Source of the DNA: Zoogloeaceae bacterium
GTDB taxonomy: Bacteria > Pseudomonadota > Gammaproteobacteria > Burkholderiales > Rhodocyclaceae
Reading direction: 5' to 3'
Assembly (NCBI GenBank): GCA_031281985.1
Contig: JAITEO010000055.1
Coordinates: forward strand, 1 to 8,255
Length of the DNA stretch: 8,255 bases
Shown here piece after piece: positions 6,160-8,255 of this stretch (positions within the stretch are counted from its first letter, which is position 1; the number at the start of each line of letters is the position of its first letter). The notes under the pieces were generated by a model that saw only the letters and a list, made by a program, of their open reading frames with translations, had not been told where the DNA came from and searched no databases. Position numbers and translations under genes: made by a program.

Positions 6160-6939
6160 ATGAACCCGGAAGAAAAACCGAATGACATACGCTACACGTT
6201 GAAAATGGCGGCGCACACCGACATCGGCAAGATACGCGCCACCAATGAGGACGCGGTATGGAGCGACGCGGATTGCGCCGTCGCCATCCTGGCCGATGGC
6301 ATGGGCGGACACAAGGCAGGCGACGTGGCGGCGCAGATGCTGGTGAAACGGCTTGCCGAGTGCCTGCCCATTCCGGAGCAGCAGAGCCGCTCGCGCGTCG
6401 AGCTTGCCCATGCGCTCCTGGCGTGTATCGAGCAGGTCAATGAGGAAATCTATCGGCTTTCCTGCCGGGAGACGCGTTACGCGGGCATGTGCTCGACGCT
6501 GGTCATGGGATTGTTCTGCCGGGATTTCCTGCTCACGGCGCATGTGGGCGATTCGCGCTGCTACCGTCTGCGGCAGGGCGAACTGACGAGCCTTACGCGC
6601 GACCACTCGCTCTTGCAGATGCAGATTGACGCGGGGCTGATCCGTCCGGAAGACGCGCGTTTTTCCAGCATCAAGAACCTGATCACGCGGGCGGTGGGCA
6701 TCGAAAGCACGGTCGAGGCGGAATGCAACGGCTATGACGTGGAGGCGGACGACATTTACCTGTTCAGTTCCGATGGCCTGCACGATCTGCTGCCGGAGCC
6801 GGAAATCGCCCTCATCCTGGAGGCGCACGCGGACGACCCGCATGCCGCCTGTCTCCGGCTGATCGACCATGCCAACGCGCGCGGCGGGCATGACAATATT
6901 TCCGTCATCGTGGCGAAATTATGCACACCGCAAGCGTAA
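6160..6939 (+). CDS. PP2C-family (PPM) serine/threonine protein phosphatase
   Basis: Metal-dependent phosphatases of this family remove phosphate from Ser/Thr, usually opposing a Hanks-type kinase. The 259-residue cytoplasmic protein is essentially one PP2C domain. The motifs appear in order: T-D-I-G-K-I-R-x-x-N-E-D (20-31), ADGMGGH with metal ligand D46 (45-51), GMCSTLV (109-115), AHVGDSRCYRL with D131 (127-137), TRDHSL (146-151), ITRAVG (175-180), SSDGLHD with D205 (203-209), and GGHDNISV with D245 (242-249). All expected metal ligands are present, so it should be active. The ATG at 6160 has a modest GGAAAA 5 bases upstream; an in-frame upstream codon at 6082 would add 26 residues with no family similarity. 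The next gene encodes an FHA phospho-threonine reader, a common pairing. No kinase is in the window. Confidence 0.93.
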   Translation: MNPEEKPNDIRYTLKMAAHTDIGKIRATNEDAVWSDADCAVAILADGMGGHKAGDVAAQMLVKRLAECLPIPEQQSRSRVELAHALLACIEQVNEEIYRLSCRETRYAGMCSTLVMGLFCRDFLLTAHVGDSRCYRLRQGELTSLTRDHSLLQMQIDAGLIRPEDARFSSIKNLITRAVGIESTVEAECNGYDVEADDIYLFSSDGLHDLLPEPEIALILEAHADDPHAACLRLIDHANARGGHDNISVIVAKLCTPQA

Positions 6940-6946
6940 AGTTTTC

Positions 6947-6952
6947 TATAAT
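6947..6952 (+). promoter_or_regulatory. Candidate -10 box ahead of repeat copy 2 and the FHA gene
   Basis: A perfect TATAAT, in the context TTTTCTATAATCC, lies 8 bases after the phosphatase stop. No recognisable -35 is found at 16-18 base spacing, which would suit an RpoS-type or activator-dependent promoter, or chance. If used, its transcript would start near 6959 and carry repeat copy 2 as a leader of about 275 bases before the FHA gene. Confidence 0.35.
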
Positions 6953-6995
6953 CCTCGCGTAACGCAGTTTCCCTTGCAAATGATTCGTAAGGAAC

Positions 6996-7212
6996 CGTCA
7001 AAAAGCGAAATCCGCCTTTTTTGTCGGTTCGGATGATGGCAAAAAAGGATTGCTTCGCTCGCCCTTTTTTGGAGTAAAGGCAACGAAACCCCGCCGCCGG
7101 ATGGATTTTCGTTGGGTTGCACGGTGTGAAGCCAGGCTTTGCCTGGCTTCACGTCCTTTGCGGGACGCGCACCCAGGACCATCCGGCAAAAGTAGGGTTT
7201 TACTTTTTGACG
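6996..7212 (+). repeat. Modular palindromic repeat element, copy 2 (217 bp, plus orientation)
   Basis: The ends are CGTCAAAAAGCGAAA at 6996 and TTTTACTTTTTGACG ending at 7212, matching copy 1. It then follows copy 1 read in reverse: a terminator-like module (AAAAAAGG at 7041, then TTC loop, then CCCTTTTTT to 7070) with a partly decayed stem, and an 18-base stretch at 7074-7091 identical to copy 1 at 17 of 18 positions. The centre differs: an 8-base inverted pair CCGGATGG/CCATCCGG (7097-7104 and 7179-7186) encloses a perfect 12-base hairpin (7126-7152). It makes up most of the space between the phosphatase and FHA genes and ends 23 bases before the FHA start codon. Confidence 0.8.
7126..7152. 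repeat. Perfect 12-base hairpin in the centre of copy 2
   Basis: Left arm GTGAAGCCAGGC (7126-7137), loop TTT, right arm GCCTGGCTTCAC (7141-7152). Its inner ten bases on each side, GAAGCCAGGC/GCCTGGCTTC, recur at 8182-8204 in copy 3 with the loop complemented to AAA, showing that copy 3 lies in the opposite orientation. Confidence 0.85.
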
Positions 7213-7235
7213 CACACTAACGAAGGCGTGGAGAA

Positions 7236-8129
7236 ATGGCAAAACTGATACTTTCCATGGACGGCCTGGTCTTGAAGGAGATCATGCTCGACAAGGAGCG
7301 CATTACCATTGGTCGGCGTCCTTCCAACGACGTCCAGATCAACAACCTTGCCATCTCCGGGGAACACGCCGCGATCACGACCATCCTGGACGACTCCTTT
7401 CTGGAAGACCTGGACAGCACCAACGGCACGATGGTAAATGGGAAGGCCATCAAGAAACGCGTCCTGCATCACAACGACGTCGTCACCATGGGGAAATACA
7501 CGCTCAAGTTCCTGAAGGATTCGGAAGAAGAAAAACGGGCGCAGGAAGGCCGCATCGACGTGACGGCAAGCGCCATCGCAAGACCGCCAGGCGCTGCGAC
7601 GGGCACGGCATCGGATGTCGCCGCCGCCGTGACGCCTTCCGGCACGACCAGCAATATCGGCACGGCCACGGCCTTCGGCGCCACCAATGTGGGCGGCGGC
7701 CCGTTTCCCACGCTGGATCGCAACATCGATACCGACGATCTGCCGGAAGACCCCAAACCCGAAGTCAAACCGGAGGTCAAGCCCAGCCCCGAACCCAGCC
7801 CCAAGGCCAGTCCCGCGCCGGAAAACGAAACGGAAGACGACGGGGATATCAAGCTGCCCGAACTGGGCGCGCATGCCGTATTGAGAATCCTGAACGGCAG
7901 CAACAAGGGCAAGGAATTGCCGCTCATCAAGACCCAGAACACGCTGGGACGCACCGGCATCCAGGTCGCCAGCATCATCTGCCTGCCCCAGGGCTACGTC
8001 CTGCGCCACATGGAAGGCGAACATCCGCCCAGCATCAACGGCATTCCCATCCGGCAGGAACAACTGTTGAACGACGGCGACGTGCTGGAAATCATCGGCG
8101 TGCGCATGGCGTTTCGCCTGGAATTTTAA
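7236..8129 (+). CDS. Protein with two FHA domains, the second degenerate
   Basis: FHA domains bind phosphothreonine peptides. The 297-residue protein has an N-terminal canonical FHA domain (about 1-95): ITIGRRPSNDVQI with R27/R28, ISGEHAAI with S41 and H44, and DSTNGTMVNG with N63, all the residues expected for phosphate binding. A low-complexity linker follows (about 96-205), Ala/Gly/Thr-rich then Pro/Glu/Lys-rich (PEVKPEVKPSPEPSPK). A second FHA-like fold (about 212-297) keeps LGRTG and SINGIPI but has ASIICL in place of the S-x-x-H motif, so it probably no longer binds phosphothreonine in the usual way. The ATG at 7236 has GAAGG 9 bases upstream and GGAG overlapping closely. The neighbouring PP2C phosphatase suggests a shared phospho-signalling module. 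No membrane segment is seen. Such proteins also occur in secretion-system regulation, which cannot be judged here. Confidence 0.9.
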   Translation: MAKLILSMDGLVLKEIMLDKERITIGRRPSNDVQINNLAISGEHAAITTILDDSFLEDLDSTNGTMVNGKAIKKRVLHHNDVVTMGKYTLKFLKDSEEEKRAQEGRIDVTASAIARPPGAATGTASDVAAAVTPSGTTSNIGTATAFGATNVGGGPFPTLDRNIDTDDLPEDPKPEVKPEVKPSPEPSPKASPAPENETEDDGDIKLPELGAHAVLRILNGSNKGKELPLIKTQNTLGRTGIQVASIICLPQGYVLRHMEGEHPPSINGIPIRQEQLLNDGDVLEIIGVRMAFRLEF

Positions 8130-8136
8130 GGGTGCT

Positions 8137-8255
8137 CGGCAAAAAGTAAAAACCTGCTTTTTGCCGGTTTGTCCTGGGTTTGAAGCCAGGCAAAGCCTGG
8201 CTTCAAACCGTGTAAAACACCCCACTCAAAAGCAACTCGCCCGTGCAAGTTTCGT
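8137..8255 (-). repeat. Modular palindromic repeat element, copy 3 (minus orientation, runs to or off the window edge)
   Basis: Starting 8 bases after the FHA stop, CGGCAAAAAG pairs with CTTTTTGCCG (8137-8146 with 8157-8166), the same self-paired end as the other copies. Next comes GTCCTGGGT (8171-8179), the exact complement of 7171-7179 in copy 2. A perfect 15-base hairpin follows, GGTTTGAAGCCAGGC (8177-8191) with GCCTGGCTTCAAACC (8195-8209), loop AAA. Module order equals copy 2 read backwards. The rest (8210-8255) is less clear, but the last bases GTTTCGT also match copy 2 in that orientation, so the element probably continues outside. The first hairpin may also terminate the FHA gene. Confidence 0.72.

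Noticed and set aside
5151..6185. Plus-strand open frame opposite cheB
   Set aside because: It lies antisense to a gene with all catalytic residues identified, and its product is low complexity (His, Arg, Gly, Ala) without motifs.
6031..6891. Minus-strand open frame opposite the PP2C gene
   Set aside because: The plus-strand frame carries every PP2C motif; this frame overlaps it fully and has none of its own.

Overview
The window looks like chromosomal DNA from a GC-rich Gram-negative proteobacterium, most likely a betaproteobacterium (Rhodocyclales- or Nitrosomonadales-like). This rests on the tight hemC-hemD-hemX-hemY order typical of that class, the CheB and PP2C family types, and the base composition. 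The assignment is an inference from gene content; no rRNA or other strict marker gene is present.

Layout, left to right. On the minus strand are the first 37 codons of an AGCS-type sodium:amino-acid symporter (1-113), a 78-residue Cys4 zinc-ribbon protein of unknown function (209-445), and the haem-biosynthesis cluster, read right to left: hemC (4729-3797), hemD (3786-3064), hemX (2757-1732) and hemY (1726-518). Upstream of hemC, also on the minus strand, is a complete cheB (6011-4884). On the plus strand, divergent from cheB, are a PP2C-type Ser/Thr phosphatase (6160-6939) and a two-FHA-domain protein (7236-8129). HemC and HemD make uroporphyrinogen III. HemX and HemY are membrane-anchored proteins that travel with them but whose names overstate what is known. 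The PP2C and FHA proteins form two parts of a phospho-threonine signalling module (eraser and reader); no kinase lies in the window.

The genes are mostly ordinary; the unusual material lies between them. Two complete and one partial copy of a modular palindromic repeat are present: 2809-3076 (minus orientation), 6996-7212 (plus) and 8137 to the window end (minus). A solitary degenerate end lies at 467-497. Each copy is bounded by inverted ends of the type CGTCAAAAAGTGAAAA, and each end is itself a hairpin. The interior is a string of perfect hairpins, nearly all with 3-base loops. One conserved module is a strong bidirectional terminator-like hairpin, and the central modules differ between copies. 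I read this as a non-autonomous MITE-like or REP-like element family; no transposase is visible here.

The elements appear to have consequences. The copy in the hem cluster supplies the last codons and the stop of hemD, which seems to have lost its usual C-terminal tail. It also places a terminator between hemD and hemX, and a good -10 box lies just before hemX. The copy between the PP2C and FHA genes makes up most of the FHA gene's upstream leader. A separate repeat (4771-4883), built from inverted arrays of a 7-base unit around a small hairpin, sits between cheB and hemC. No tRNA, rRNA, CRISPR array, insertion sequence with transposase, or phage gene was seen.
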